The notes: generated by a model not told the origin, from the letters alone. Numbered from the stretch's first letter, positions 1 to 12,217 are shown. The stretch: 64,000 nt of DNA from Megascapheus bottae (GCA_024803745.1 JANJXV010000037.1:5469001-5533000); one strand, 5' to 3'. Made by a program: numbers and translations.

Positions 1-555
1 CTGTGTTTGGAGACCACTAGTACAGAATGAGCCATCCATCCAGGCAAAGACACTTCTACATACAAACAGGCAATGCTGAATTATAAGCAAGGAAAAATAA
101 AATTAGGAATAAGGCAACCCCCTCTATTTCTAGAAAAAACAAGGCTCATGAAGAATGGCAGGCTGGGCACCCATACCTAGGTAATCTCCTGTATCATCAA
201 TGCCTAAGTAGTTCTGTGCAGGGTCGTGTAGAAACTCCAGGGATGGTGAGAGTGTTCTCTCATCGACGTGACCAACACCAGGGCCAGTTTTATATTATAA
301 GTAGCTATCAAGTGTTTAGAAGATGGGTAGTGAGACTTGGAAATTCTACTTTTAGTGCCATTACATTTCAATAGCTATGTAGAGTATGGAGCAGTATACA
401 TCTTTTAAATGATTCAGTGGCCACTCATCAGTTTAAACTAACTAGAGAAAAAAAGTCAATCAGTTTGCTAATAAAGCAAATCATGACACTAACAACTCTA
501 AAAGCCTGAACAACACTAACCCCAAAACTCACAACCCTGAAAGTACTAACAGCCC
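1..555. other. Unassigned non-coding DNA
   Basis: I recognise no repeat, exon or RNA gene here. Base composition is moderately AT-rich and stops are frequent in all frames. Confidence 0.4.
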
Positions 556-559
556 TAAG

Positions 560-1010
560 TGCCTTAATCCTAATAACACCTGATGCTAATTAACAAAACA
601 CTAGACATAGAAGCTGTAGAGTTCATTTTCCACATGGTGTCTAGTAAGTACTACTGCTGCATTTGTTTGTCCTTTGTCCCTCCATTTCTCACCCTTCCAA
701 AGACATCCAAATACACAAATATGAAAAAAGAAAAGAAAACAAAAACAACAAAGAAAAGAATGTTTTCATTTCCAGTGTTTCATTTCAATAAATATAATTG
801 TATATGATCTGTTTCACATAGGTACCGAATCTTTGTGTTCCTCTCCTTTGGTTTCAAGTTGTGTCGATGCCTAGAGACATGTATAATTTATCATGTCCCA
901 GTGTATTTTGTCTTTTATCCATCTAGTGTGTTTACCTGTAGATTTATAGGCATATTCTAGCTACTTTCTCCCACGTTTTTCCTCTGGCTGAGTGGGGAGC
1001 ATAAACACCT
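560..1010 (-). mobile_element. Old L1 3' UTR, antisense
   Basis: The stretch around 'gtgtctagtaagtactactgctgcatt' and 'cccttccaaagacatcc' matches segments near 44.96-45.06 kb and on both sides of the younger L1 at 52.34-54.12 kb. At 54.5-54.7 kb the same family runs into recognisable L1 ORF2 C-terminal sequence, which identifies it as an old L1 3' UTR read on the minus strand. An A-rich internal tract (about 720-765) is also shared. It probably belongs to the same element as the ORF2 piece that follows, with the 3' half of ORF2 missing. Confidence 0.6.
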
Positions 1011-1039
1011 TTATCTCATAGCTGAGGATGTTGTACAGG

Positions 1040-1830
1040 CAACATTGTTTCAGTTTTCCCCCCAATTCCTATGCTGTTGGCTATAGATCTTTCATATATA
1101 ACCTTTATTATGCTCATTCCTTCTATTCCTAGATTCTTCAAAGCTTTCATAAAAGAGGATATTGCATTTTGTCCAAGTATTTTCTGTGTCGATTGAGATG
1201 GTCAGGTGGTTTTCCTTGCTGGTCTTAGTTGTGTGATATATTTTGTTGACTGATTTACGTATGTTGAATGAACCCCTTTGTATCTCTGGAATGAAACACC
1301 CTTTGATCATGGTGTCCCATCGTTTTAATGTGCTGTTGAATTTGGTTTGCAAGACTTTTTAGAATTTTTTGCATTGGATGTTCACTCAAGAGATGGGTCT
1401 ATAATTTTCTCTTTGTTGTGTCCTTGCCTGGTTTTGGAATGAGTGTAATTTTCACTGCATAGAATGAGTTTGGTAGCATTCTTTCCTTTTCTATTTTATG
1501 AGAGAGTTTAAGGGTTCTTGGTGTTAGTTTTTTTTTTTTTTAAGTCCTGATAAAATCCAACAATGAATTCCTCTGGTGGTGGGCTTTTCTTTTTTGGGAA
1601 CTCTTTATTAAAGCCTCAAGTTTATTGCTTGTTACACATCCTCTTGTTTATATCCTCCTGGTTCAATTTTGGCAGGTTGCGTATATCTAGAAATCTATGC
1701 ATTTAGGTTTTTCAGTTTACATGTGCATATATTTTCAAAGCATTCCCACATGAAACACTGACATTTATTGTGACATCCTCCCTTTCACATTTCATTTCGT
1801 TAATCTGAATTTCTTCCCACCTTTCTGCAT
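1040..1830 (-). mobile_element. Diverged L1 ORF2 fragment, antisense
   Basis: The + strand reads as the complement of the L1 reverse-transcriptase region: 'tctgtgtcgattgagatggtcaggtggtttt', 'gatttacgtatgttgaatgaac', 'ttgatcatggtgtcccatcg' and 'caagagatgggtctataattt' keep the order found in mammalian L1 ORF2. An 86-residue minus-strand frame (1092-1352) is a remnant of it. Many stops and indels show it is dead. The 5' limit near 1830 is approximate. Confidence 0.8.
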
Positions 1831-1839
1831 GCTTAGGAG

Positions 1840-2510
1840 GATGCTTCAGGTCTGAGTAGGAGGGCTCTGACCCTGTTACCTGTCAGCCCCCTGCAGCTCA
1901 GTCAGGAGTCCTGCACTACACCACAGGCCTCCTCTCATTCAGCTATGGGCTTCTCCCCTGGTAGGGGGTTGGGGGTGGAGCAGTGGACAGCTGCCAAGCC
2001 CAAGCCTTTAGAGTTTTAGCAGCCTGTAATGATGACTTTGTCCTGTGACCCAGTTGAGCTCCAAGCCTTTTACTGCCAGATGTCTGGACTACCTGTCTTG
2101 GGAATAGCAAGCTGTCTTTAATGGTGTCCTGTGCCATGCTTTGAGAACCTTCTGCACTTCCCCATGGGCAAAATCCTGCCAGAGCAGTGCCTCTGTTGTG
2201 GGCCCTAGAGAAAATTCCAAACAGCTGTGGCTGCCACAGGAGCCTTTGATGCCTAAGGTGACAGGGCTGCTTCACACCATTGAAGTTTCTCTGCAAATGC
2301 TTCCCTTTCCTCACCAACCTCTTATGACTGATATAAAGTCCAATTTCTATGGCAAAATGGCTTGCGGGTGGTTGAGCCATAATTGCTCCTGATCCCTAGG
2401 CCCCTTGCAATCTCTCCTAACCACAGCGTCTCTCAAGATGGCAGCTTATGGTCGCTGTCTGGGATACAAGGAATCACAGAATGCCTTCTTCACCAAGGCT
2501 AGCCTTCAAA
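1840..2510. other. Unclassified GC-richer segment next to L1
   Basis: This segment is richer in G+C than its surroundings and contains a 145-residue minus-strand open frame (1943-2380) with low-complexity composition and no motif I recognise. It lies between the antisense L1 ORF2 piece and an (ATT)n tract at about 2533-2555. Position and composition could fit an L1 5' UTR or an LTR, but I see no LTR boundary (TG...CA with TSD) and cannot choose. Confidence 0.3.
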
Positions 2511-2654
2511 GCCTAGATGTCATTTCCTCATTAATTTATTATTATTATTATTGTCATTATTATTGTTAATCCATTAGTTAATTTAAAAATAGCTCTTAAG
2601 TAATGGTACAAAAGGGTTTCATTTCAACATGTAAGTTTCTAGGTACAATGCATC

Positions 2655-2898
2655 CTTTTTTCTTTTAGTTGGTCGGTTATGTGGCTTGAACTCTGGGCCT
2701 GGGTTCTGTCCTTGAACTCTTCAGCTCAAGGCTACCGCCCTACCCCTTGAGCCACAGTGCCACTTTCGGTTTTTTTAGTGATTAATTGGAAATAAGAGTC
2801 TCAGAGTCTTAGTGCCCAGGCTAGCTTAGAACCATGATCCTCAGATCTCAGTCTCCTGGGTAGCTATGGTTACAGGCCTGAGCCACTGTGCCTGGCTA
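2655..2898 (-). mobile_element. B1-Geo dimeric SINE, antisense
   Basis: Read on the minus strand it has a 7SL/B1-like left arm ('gtaaccatagctacccaggagactgagatctgag' type) followed by the Geo-type right arm and a T/A-rich tail. It is flanked by a perfect 11-bp target-site duplication, tacaatgcatc, at 2644-2654 and 2899-2909. The TSD defines both ends and shows insertion by L1-type target-primed reverse transcription. Confidence 0.9.
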
Positions 2899-3374
2899 TA
2901 CAATGCATCTTCATCAATATTAACACTCCTTTTCCACACCTTGATAAATTCTCCTTTCCTCGCAGATTCTTGTATTGCATGTCTTGGGTTTTCTTGTTGT
3001 TGTTGTTACTATTGCTATTCTTGCAGCTAGATTTGGAAGTTGACTGCAGGCATCATCGCATTTTTACTTTGTATTATGATCTTCAATTTCCCTCCATCAG
3101 TTACTGCTGAAGCTATTTTCTTCTGTTGGGATTATTTCTTTGCAGAGTTCTTCCTCCCTGTCACTTCCTTTGTGGTTTCTTGTTCCTTTCTTCTTTTTCT
3201 CTCTTCACAATCTAGTGTGTCCCCAGATTCTTCTCATGCATAACATGAAAATAACCAGAAACTTCTAATCTACCATCTTGTTTCCGCTTCTCCCTGTGCT
3301 GTTCTTTGCTTTATGTTTAATCACCCAGTAGTCTATCATGTTTGTTGTCTTTGTTATTCCTTCCTTTGGGAGGA

Positions 3375-3640
3375 GTAGGATTAATAGTACTGGGGATTTT
3401 AATCAGGGCCCAATAGTTGCTACTTTACCACTTGAAACATACCCTTAGCCCCTTTAGCTATTAGTTATTTTTCTGTTAGGGTCTTGTAGTTTTGCTCAGG
3501 GCCAGCCTCAAGCTGTGATTTCTTAGAGAAAGAGGACTGCTGACTTTTGCCCAGCTTGCCTTTGAACCCAGCTTTCTGATCTCCACTTTGAAGTACCTGA
3601 CTTTAGGGGCAAGAGCTATCATGTAGACCCTGTTTCCCCC
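3375..3640 (-). mobile_element. Old ID/B1 composite SINE (B4-like), antisense
   Basis: An ID-like promoter arm in antisense ('tactggggattttaatcagggcc', 'taccacttgaaac') is followed by a degenerate B1-like arm ('gccagcctcaagctgtgat', 'gcctttgaacccagc'). The order matches ID-B1 composites such as rodent B4. It is much more diverged than the Geo-type SINEs nearby. Subfamily is uncertain. Confidence 0.5.
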
Positions 3641-3803
3641 TTTCAGAAATTTTATGCCTTCCTATTCCCCCAGATTCAAAATACTGAGTGACACATACAG
3701 TATACTAAGCCATATATTTGATCTCATTCATTCTGGTTGATAAAATCTATACATGCTTTTGTTAGATGGAATGATTCTTGATTTTAATTTTGTTCTTTAC
3801 CTT

Positions 3804-4030
3804 TTGTTGTTGTTGCCAGTCCTGGGTCTTGAACTCAGTGCTGGGTGCTGTCACTGAGAATTTTTCTTTTGCTGAAAGCTAGCCACAGGCCAGTTATACC
3901 TCCTTCTGAGTGGTTTATTGGGCATAAGAGTCTCAGACTTTTCTGTCCAGGCTGGCCTAAAAACCTGATCCTCAGATCTCAGACTCTTGAATATTTAGGA
4001 TTACTGGTGTGAGCCATCATTGCCCTGAAT
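3804..4030 (-). mobile_element. B1-Geo SINE, antisense, diverged
   Basis: It begins with a (TTG)n/T-rich tail and 'gccagtcctgggtcttgaactcagtgc', and ends with the B1 start ('ggattactggtgtgagccatcattgccc'). The middle of the right arm is altered. No clear TSD was found. Confidence 0.8.
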
Positions 4031-5357
4031 CTTTACTTTTTATTTTTACTGATTTCTGTCATTCAGATCTTGTTTAATAATTAATAAAATAAGAGGAAAA
4101 GTTTAAAATGTTTAATTCTATTATGCACAGCAAGGTTCTTACAATATTTGCTTCCTTCTTTTCCATTTAGGCTTCCTGTGAATATTCTCAAGATCTCTCC
4201 AAAGAATTACATCCTCATGAAATATAAACCCAAAAATCTGAAGCAGAGATTTAGTATATTAGGATTTCCTTTCTTCACACTTTGAGTCACTTCATTATCT
4301 CTTAGACTTTAAAAAATAACTATATCCTTATTTTCTGAAGGGTATTAAAGCAAATATTTCACGAAAGCCTCTAAGGGACCAGGGCTAAGTTAATTGCCTT
4401 GAACTTCATAGAAATAAGTATCTTGGTCCCTACAGACTCCAACAGAGAGAAACATGGTATCTTTTCCTCTTTCCCTTCATCTTTTAAAGAGGCAGAACAC
4501 AAACATCAGCTTCCCCAATACATGAAAATAAACCAGAAAGCCCTAGAATATTTTGCAAAATCATGGTGAAAAATAAAAGCCTTTAGCACCAGTGTCACCC
4601 ATCACTGGCAAAGTTGGAAATGTTTCTGCATTTTCAACTCATTTTATGAAGTCTAGGAGATGATTTACTTCCTGTTATATACAAATGAATGAAATCACAT
4701 GCTTAAATTTGGATTCCTTTATAAAGACATAATTTGTATCCTAGTACTTTTGTTCATAATTTACTAAGAAGAAGGCATATCTGCATTTATTTCTTAGATC
4801 ATTGCTCTGGCACTTTCAATATTGTATCCAAGCATGACTTTTATAACCTTGTGGAAATTGCAGTGATAAAGGATGCATCAGCAATTTCCAAACCCATTTC
4901 TTTTTGTGAAACCATCTCTCAGCCTCCCTTAGCAGATCAATGGAGGGAACTACGGGTTGTTTTTACTGTCTTCACTTTCGAAGTGCTTTGTTTTGGTCAA
5001 TGAGACATACACTGTGGAAACAAGGCCAACATATACTTTGCCATGTTTTATTTTTTTTTTTCTGGTGCACATCTAACTATCCTTAATTAGATGGAAATCA
5101 AGGGAGCTGATATGCCATGCCATTCCCTGAGACTGGCTCCAGAAAAATTGGCAGTAATGAGAACACGAGCTCATTTAAGTATTAAATCTTTAAGTGTCAT
5201 GTGATCATGGGGGGGTGAATGTAACTTTGCTCATTTTGTCTTACATTCTAGTGTATCATGTGACAGAAGTAGAAGAAGATACAAAAAAAGGAGTATATTC
5301 TATTGTTCTGCCAGACTGAAGTGATGAGAGTCAATAGATGAAAGATTGGTTCAGTGT

Positions 5358-5358
<1 letters not shown>
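4031..5358. other. Unassigned non-coding DNA
   Basis: There is no recognisable gene or young repeat. An 89-residue open frame at 4734-5003 (+) has no recognisable domain and is likely chance. A T10 tract lies near 5050. Confidence 0.4.

Positions 5359-5408
<50 letters not shown>
5359..5408. repeat. (GT)n microsatellite at a SINE tail
   Basis: About 25 uninterrupted GT units lie directly beside the 3' (tail) end of the antisense SINE that follows, so it probably grew from the SINE's A-rich tail. Confidence 0.97.
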
Positions 5409-5415
<7 letters not shown>

Positions 5416-5416
5416 T

Positions 5417-5650
5417 ACTGAGGCTTGAACTCAAGCTCATCATCACATACTCTTGCTTGACATGTTTTTTCCGCAATGCTGGGCTGGCATTCTACCCCTT
5501 GAGCCACATCTCCATTTCATTAACTGGCAATGAGAAGCTCATGAACTTTTCTACCTGGGCTGGTTTTGAACTTCTTTCCTCAGATCTCTTTCTCTTTGGT
5601 AAGTTTACAAACATGAACTACATGAGCCACCAGTGCCTAGATGGTCAGTT
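5417..5650 (-). mobile_element. B1-Geo SINE, antisense, diverged
   Basis: It contains 'ctaccccttgagccacatctcc' (right arm), 'aactggcaatgagaagctcatg' (linker) and 'ctcagatctctttctc...gagccaccagtgcctag' (B1 arm) in antisense order, with several small insertions compared with better copies. Confidence 0.75.
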
Positions 5651-5854
5651 CATCTTTTGAATAAGATCTCCTTTTTCTCTATAAGTCACATCCAACATGG
5701 ATGGGTGTGTAAGACTTGGCAGCTATGAATCATATTTGTTTCCTCCTACTCAGTTATGTAAGGACTTTGATTTTAATATTTTGCTCTGAATTAAGTATGT
5801 ATGGGTCTAACACTTTGCACATGAATTCCAGAAGCTGGTCCATTGTTGTGTTTG

Positions 5855-5945
5855 GGGGAGATTATAAACTCTTTTAGGACAGGAATATATCTGTTATGTG
5901 ACTATCATATTACATACCAGATAAACATTTCTGTAATTGATTGGT
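5855..5945 (+). mobile_element. L2-like 3' end relic
   Basis: 'aaactcttttaggacaggaatatatctgtt' resembles the ancient mammalian L2 3' end (ctccttgagggcagggaccatgtct type), followed by a degraded tail. Short and diverged, so tentative. Confidence 0.4.
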
Positions 5946-5984
5946 ATTCTTCTGACCACTGCAGACTAGACTGTTTAGGAAAGA

Positions 5985-6095
5985 TGTAGAGTTGAGTCTT
6001 ACTATGTTCTCAGCTAAAGCTAGTTATGTGACTCTGGGAAAACGACTTCAATTTTCTAAGCTGCAGTATCCCAGTGTTATCACTCAAGTTATATC
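5985..6095 (+). mobile_element. MIR SINE relic
   Basis: 'agttatgtgactctgggaaaacgacttcaattttctaagctgcagtatcc' follows the MIR core (tgtgaccttgggcaagttacttaacctctctgagcctcag). Confidence 0.6.
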
Positions 6096-6403
6096 ACTCA
6101 AGGTTTTTTGAGGACATAATCAACAAAACTTACTTGAAAACAGAAGATGTGAATGAAAAAGATGAAGCAGACATGCATAGTGTGACATTTAAGTAAAGAG
6201 CAATGTGAACTTACAGCAAGTTCAAAAAAGCAGTATTGATTCAATTGTATCAAAAAGAGACACACAGAAGAAAAGGCACACGTGTCTGTCACAGATGGGG
6301 AGTCTGGTCTACTAAAGCTATGCAGAGTCTGTAACTGTGGAAAAGCAGGAGAGTACTTGAAGAAATCCAGTGTGGTACAGAAGTTTAATGTCACAAGGGG
6401 CTA

Positions 6404-6600
6404 TGGACTGGTTACTGTCGTTTATGCCTATAATCCAATTTGCATGGTAGGTAAAGGTTGGGAGAATCATACTTTGATGCCAGCCTCAAAAGTTGCTAAG
6501 ATTCCATCGTAACAAGCAAGCTGGGGGCATAATGGTAGATCCCTGTGATCATAGCAATGGGAAAAACTTAAGAGGCAGTTCCATGATGAGCTAGCTCTTT
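6404..6600 (+). mobile_element. Old dimeric 7SL-derived (B1/Alu-like) SINE
   Basis: A first arm ('gtttatgcctataatcc...gggagaatcatactttgatgccagcctcaaaa...gattccatcgtaacaa') is followed by a second related arm ('gcaagctgggggcataatggtagatccctgtgatcatagcaatggg'). Both follow the 7SL-SINE plan, but the right arm is not the Geo type. It is strongly diverged, suggesting activity before the Geo SINEs. Confidence 0.5.
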
Positions 6601-7854
6601 TTCATGTACCAACTTGCTTAACTCAGGTATGTACATTGAATGAGGGTCATCATTTTGCAAATATGATGTAGAGACGTGGGTTCAATGGCTTCCTTATAAG
6701 AGATGAGTGGTTTAGACTGTCATAGCTCATTTTTTTTTAGGTGACCTGCTTTCCAAAACTGTCTTATGCTGACAGGACCTGTAATACAATCCTTCCAGTA
6801 AATAGTGCCCCTTCTCGCCCTTTCTTAGAGATTTGCCATACTTATGAAAAGGGAAAAAAGAAAGCTTGGTCAATTCATATAGTAAAGAATGTCTTACGAT
6901 ACTTTCTAATTAGTTGCCTTTTTTCTTTTCATTTTAGTAATCATGAAATGCATATTTATTGTATTTTTCAGAAACCTATTTAAAGAATGTATACTTGTAT
7001 CCCAGAGAATATAATCTGAGGCATACTCCTCTACTCCTAGTTAGGGTATATGTTTATTGAATATGGAGAGTTTTTATATCTGAGAGTGATATTGGATAAA
7101 TGAGAGGACCTAAATTTAAGCAGTTGTTTGTCTTCTCTTGTAACCATATCACTTTATTACTATCCACTAGCCTTGGAATTTACTTTTACCATAGCAAAGA
7201 CTTAACTATTGGAAAGACATTTCAAAATTGGAGTTCATATTAGTAAAAAATGTAGAATTTCCATTAATTGTTACATGAATACTTCTGTGCTTATCGTGCT
7301 CATTAGTGTATCTGATTGGAGTTTTGTGCCTCTAAGACATATAGGTAGAGTAGAAAAAACTAGTTGGTCATCTAGGTGCTTGCTTCGAGTACAATGTATG
7401 CTGTAGCTCAGATATTTTCCAATATACAAATACTAAGAATACAAAATACAAATTTCCGGGGGATCTAATTGGTTCATTTACCCAATGATTTCATTAGGCT
7501 AGGTTACTGATCACTTTCAGTCTCATAAAATTTGTACCCAAAACAGAGAATGTAGTTTTTAAGAAAGAATACATATAATACTTCTGTTCTTTATGATTAG
7601 GCAACTTGGATAAGTCATTTAATTTCACATGTGATGGCCCAGTCTTCTGTGTGGTTAACAATTAAACATTCCTCTTAGAAATATAGTAAAGGAATGATGG
7701 TTATGGTAATTGTGTTTTGCAGAAGCCTCTGACACACTTGCCAATATTTGCTCTTGTTTCCTGAGCAACTGGAAAACATACCTATGCTTATGTTTTCAAG
7801 TAATTTACACACATCTTCCTCACAGATTCCATGTTTCAGTTCTTGCATTAAGTA
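6601..7854. other. Unassigned non-coding DNA
   Basis: Only short chance open frames are present and I see no repeat signature. The last 150 bases might be a further diverged part of the old L1 that begins near 7855, but I cannot align them by eye. Confidence 0.4.
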
Positions 7855-8025
7855 ATATTTGATTTATTTTGAATTAGTTTTTAGAGTTGATATGAGTTAA
7901 TATTTTTATTCCTCTGCAGATTGGTATCTAATTTTCTCAGCACTCATATTTAAAGACTGTTTTCTCTTCCTTTGGCACCTTTGTCAAAACCAGGTTTCTA
8001 AAGTTGTGGGTTCTTATTTTTGTTT

Positions 8026-8040
8026 TGTGTGTGTGTGTGT
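8026..8040. repeat. Short (TG)n in the L1 tail
   Basis: Seven TG units lie between the TSD and the poly(T) of the antisense L1, where the L1 poly(A) tail should be, so the microsatellite arose within the tail. Confidence 0.85.
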
Positions 8041-9760
8041 AAATTTTTTTTCATATATTTTTATTGTAGTTAATAGAAGGGTTACATTATATTTATCAGA
8101 TAGAAGGTGCATTACTTCATGTACATTGATACACTTTCTCATGTGTTGGTCCCCATTTCCCTTCCCCTACCACTGACCCTCATCTTGTTTTCCTCCCTCC
8201 CCTATCCAACTTTAAATAACCAAATACGCATATATACAATATATCAGATAACTAGGTGAAACAGTGTAACAATATGAGATAACCAAGGACAGCAAAAGAG
8301 ATGAGAGATAACATAGTAGATTAAGGACAACAATTACTCATTATATGGCTTTTGTTTCTACGTCCTGGAGGTCCTTTCATTTAGCATCATTCTATATGTA
8401 TCTATCTTTTTTTCTATTGTAAATCTCTGCTAGGAGAGCCCAAGGTTTCTACTGATTATGACAAATGAGGGAAACCACTGAGACTATGTCCCTTTGAGTC
8501 TGGCTTACTTCACTTAATATGATTTTTTTCTAAGTCTTTCCATTTCCTTACAAATGGGTCAATGTCATTCTTTCTGACATCAGCATAGAATTCCATTCTG
8601 TATAAACACCACATCTTGTTGATCCACTCATCAACTGAGGGACATCTAGGTTGGTTCCACATCTTTGCTGTGGTAAATAGTGCTGCAATGAACATTGTTG
8701 TGCTGGTGGATTTAGTATGTCCTTGTTTCTGGATGATTGGGTAAATGCCAAGTAGTGGAATTGCTGGGTCATAGGGGAGCTCTATGCTTAGTCTTTTGAG
8801 GCACTGCCATACTGTTTTCCATAGTGGTTGAATGAATTTGCACTCCCACCAAAGGTGTAGTATTGATCCTTCCTGGCTACATCCCTGCCAGCATCACTGC
8901 TATTAGATTTCTTGATTATGGCCATTCTAACTGGAGTGAGGTGGAATCTCAGGGTTGTTTTTATTTGCATATCTTTTATGGCCAGAGATGTTGAGCATTT
9001 CTTCATGTGTCTATAGGCCATTCTTATTTCCTCTTCAGAGAAGACTCTCTTTAAGTCTTTGGCCCATCTTTTAATGGGATGGTTGTTTCTTTGGAGATTA
9101 GTTTTAGAGTGAGTGAATTTTTTTAGCTGTTGATATATTTTAGATAAGAGGCCTTTGTCCATTGTATGGTTAGTGAAGGTCTCCCACTCTGTAGGCTTTC
9201 TAGTTAACTTGCGAGCTATGTCCTTTGCCATACAGAACTCTGCAGTTTAATGCATTCCCACGTATTCAAACTTTTTCTGATTTGTTGTGTTTCTGGGTCC
9301 TCATTAAGAAAATTTCAACCAAGGAGACCTAGTATATCTCCTATTCCTTCTTGTAAAGTTTTCCGTGTATCTGCTTTTACCACCAAGTCTTTTTATCCAT
9401 TTGGAGTTAATCCTGGTGCAGGATGACAAAGAAAGATCCAACTTTAGTTTTCTGTAGGTACTTAACCTGTTCTGCCAGCATCACTTGTTGAAGAGGCTGT
9501 CTTTCTTCTGCTCTATTTTTTTTTGGCTCCCTTTTCAAAAATTAGGCGGCCATAGGTCTGTGGTTTAATATCTGGGTCCTCAGTTCTATTCCATTGGTTT
9601 TCGGGCCTGTTCTTGTGTCAGTACCAAGCTGTTTTGGTCACTATAGCTCTGTAATAGAGACTAAAGTTTGGTATTGAAATTCTTCCTGTGCTGATCTTTG
9701 TGCTATACGGGGTCTTTTATTATTCCATATGAAATTTTGGATTGCCTCTTCTATTTCTTT

Positions 9761-10435
9761 TTTCATATATTTTTTATTGTAATTAATAGAAGGGTTACAT
9801 GATATTTGCCAGATAGATGATGCATTAATTCCCATACATTGGTACCCTTTCACATGTCCTGGTCCCCATTTCCCTTCCCCCCCCACCTCTCATCTTGTTT
9901 TCCCCCTATCCAGTTTCAAATAACCAAATACAAATATATTCGATATATCAGGTAACAAAGTGAGATACTGTAACAATATGAGATAACCAAGGGACAGCAA
10001 AGGAGATCAGAGATAACATAGTACCTTAAGAAGAGCAATCATTCTTTATATGGCTTGTGTTTCTATATCCTAGAGATCCTTTTATTGCAGCATCTTACTA
10101 TATGGCTTTTTGCATCAAGGTTTTGCTCTATTGCAATGTTGTTCTTTCTGGCAGCAGCATAGAATTCCATTGTGTACAAATACCCCATCTTGTTGATTCA
10201 CTCAGGGACATCTGGGTTGGTTCCACATCTTTGCTGTGGTAAATAGTGCTGCAATGAACATTGTTGTGCTGGTGGATTTAGTATGTCCTTGTTTCTGGAT
10301 GATTGGGTACATCCCCTCCAGCATCTGTTGTTATTAGTTTTCTTGATCCTGGCCATTCTAACTAGAGTGAGGTGGAATCTTAGAGTTGTTTTGATTTGCA
10401 TTTCTTTTATGACCAGAGATGTTGAGCATTTCTTC
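9761..10435 (-). mobile_element. Nested young L1 3' end with internal deletions
   Basis: It is flanked by a perfect 17-bp TSD, gcctcttctatttcttt (9744-9760 and 10436-10452). On the minus strand it holds ORF2 C-terminal sequence, the 3' UTR and the tail. Compared with the fuller copies at 52.4-53.4 and 46.7-47.7 kb it lacks three internal blocks: at about 10135 (roughly 160 bases up to the KNDIAPF-type region), at about 10200 (roughly 11 bases), and at about 10310 (roughly 165 bases). The junctions do not show GT-AG ends, so ordinary deletion is likelier than splicing. Confidence 0.95.
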
Positions 10436-11889
10436 GCCTCTTCTATTTCTTTAAAGAATGACATTGGGATATTGATGGGTATTGCGATGAATTAGAAGAC
10501 AGCCTTTGGCAAGATTGTCATTTTGGCAATATAAATTCTTCCAATCCAGGAGCATGGGAAGTTTTTCCATTTCCTCAGTTCTGCTTTAATTTCCTTTTTC
10601 AGGATTTTAAAGTTTTCATCAAAAAGGTCCTTTACATTCTTAGTTAAGTTAATTCCTAAGTACTTTATTTTCTTTGAGGCTATTGAGAAAGGAGTTGATT
10701 TCCTGATTGGTACCTTTTTCCTCTCATTGTTGGCATAAAGGAAGGCAGTTGATTTTTGTGGGTTAATTTTATATCCTGCTACCTTGCCAAAGTTTTGAAT
10801 CAGCTCAAGCAGCTTGGGAGTGGAGTCTATAGGGTTCTTTAAATACAGAATCATGTCACCTGCAAAGAGGGAAAATTTCACTTCCTGTTTCTCTATTTGG
10901 ATCCCCTTTATGCTTGCTTCTTGCAAGAGTGGGCATCCTTGTCGCGTTCCTGATTTAGACGAAATGGCTTTAGCTTTTCTCCATTAAGTATAATGCTACC
11001 TGTGGGTTTGTCATACACAGCCTTTATTATATTGAGGAATGTTCCATGGATTCTTAGTTTCTCCAGAGCTTTTAGCATAAAGGGGTGTTGGATCTTGTCA
11101 AAAGCCTTTTCTGCATCTATTGAGACAATTATGTGATTCTTGTCCTTGTTCCCGTTGATGTGTTGAATTATATTAATTGATTTGCATATGTTGGGGTTCT
11201 TATTTTTGTATCTGTCATTCTCTTTGAATTTTCTACATGCCTATTCTTGTGTTGCTTCTGTTACATTGCTCTGTAGTATGACTTCATATTAAGTAATGTG
11301 ACATTCCAGTATTCTTTTTGTTCAAGATTTCTTTGTCCATTCTTTGTTTTTCTATGCTCCACACAAATTATGATTTATATTGCAGTATCTGTTAAAAACA
11401 GTATTGAGGTTTAAATGGGATTGTATATATTGTCTACTTTCAGTAATATAGCCATTTTCTCAATATTAATTCTGCCAATCCATGAACAAAGGAGGTCTTT
11501 CATTTTGTAGTATTTTCTTTAAAAAAGTTTTAGAGATTCTATTGTAGTCATCTTTCATTTAAATATATTTATTACTAGGTATTGAATTGCTTGAGAGAAT
11601 CATGAATGAGATGTTTTCCTGATATTTTTAATTCAGCCTTTTTTTCTACTAGTGTGTAGAAGCAGCACTAATGTTTAGGTCTTATCATATTTGTTTTAAG
11701 TAGTTGTACAAGGGTTTCCCTTCAATGAATCAGATTATACTTAGAGTGCATTGATCACTGTCACCCCTTCTGACAAAGTATTTATTTATTGTATGTTGAT
11801 TTTGTTTTGCCAGACCTAAGAGACTGTATTTTGGTGTTTATCATGTTTATCAGACCTAATTGTTTATTTGTGTGTGTGCATGCATGAAC

Positions 11890-11890
<1 letters not shown>

Positions 11891-11938
<48 letters not shown>
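11891..11938. repeat. (TG)24 microsatellite within old L1
   Basis: A pure TG run preceded by an imperfect TG-rich stretch (11870-11890), interrupting the antisense old L1 ORF2. Confidence 0.97.
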
Positions 11939-11939
<1 letters not shown>

Positions 11940-12217
11940 TATTTTGGTCTTTTAAATTCAGAATCACATTAAGTCCAGGAACCATTGGCTTCTTTCTTTT
12001 CTATTTGTATTCCATTTATTTTGTCTTCTTGCATGATCACTGTGGCTAAGTTTCCTGCACTATGTTGAATAAATGTGGAGAGAGAGGGTGCTCGTCTGTC
12101 ATTCCTGATTTTAGAAGAAATGATTTCAGTTTTTCCCTCCCTAAAATGGTGTTATCCAGAGGCATATTGTATAAAGACTTTATTGTGCTGAGATAGATTA
12201 TATTTCTAGTTTCATCA

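Larger units (their letters stand above)
8024..11193 (-). mobile_element. 5'-truncated L1 inserted in the old L1
   Basis: It is flanked by a perfect 16-bp TSD, gggttcttatttttgt (8008-8023 and 11194-11209). Reading the minus strand 5'->3', the element runs from the RT region of ORF2 (11193) to the C-terminal region (frames 8510-9231 contain [13 protein letters not shown] and [12 protein letters not shown] stretches typical of the L1 ORF2 C-terminus), then the 3' UTR (about 8505 to 8060) and an A-rich tail that carries a short (CA)n. Frameshifts and stops make it inactive. A third L1 interrupts it at 9761-10435. Confidence 0.95.

Noticed and set aside
9761..10435. Internal deletions considered as splicing of an L1 RNA
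   Set aside because: The missing blocks do not begin with GT and end with AG on the L1 sense strand.
10492..10926. A 144-residue frame containing a reverse-transcriptase-like FAGDMILYL motif
   Set aside because: It is part of the interrupted L1 ORF2 (8024-11193); the usual catalytic FADD motif reads FAGD and the element is frameshifted and truncated.
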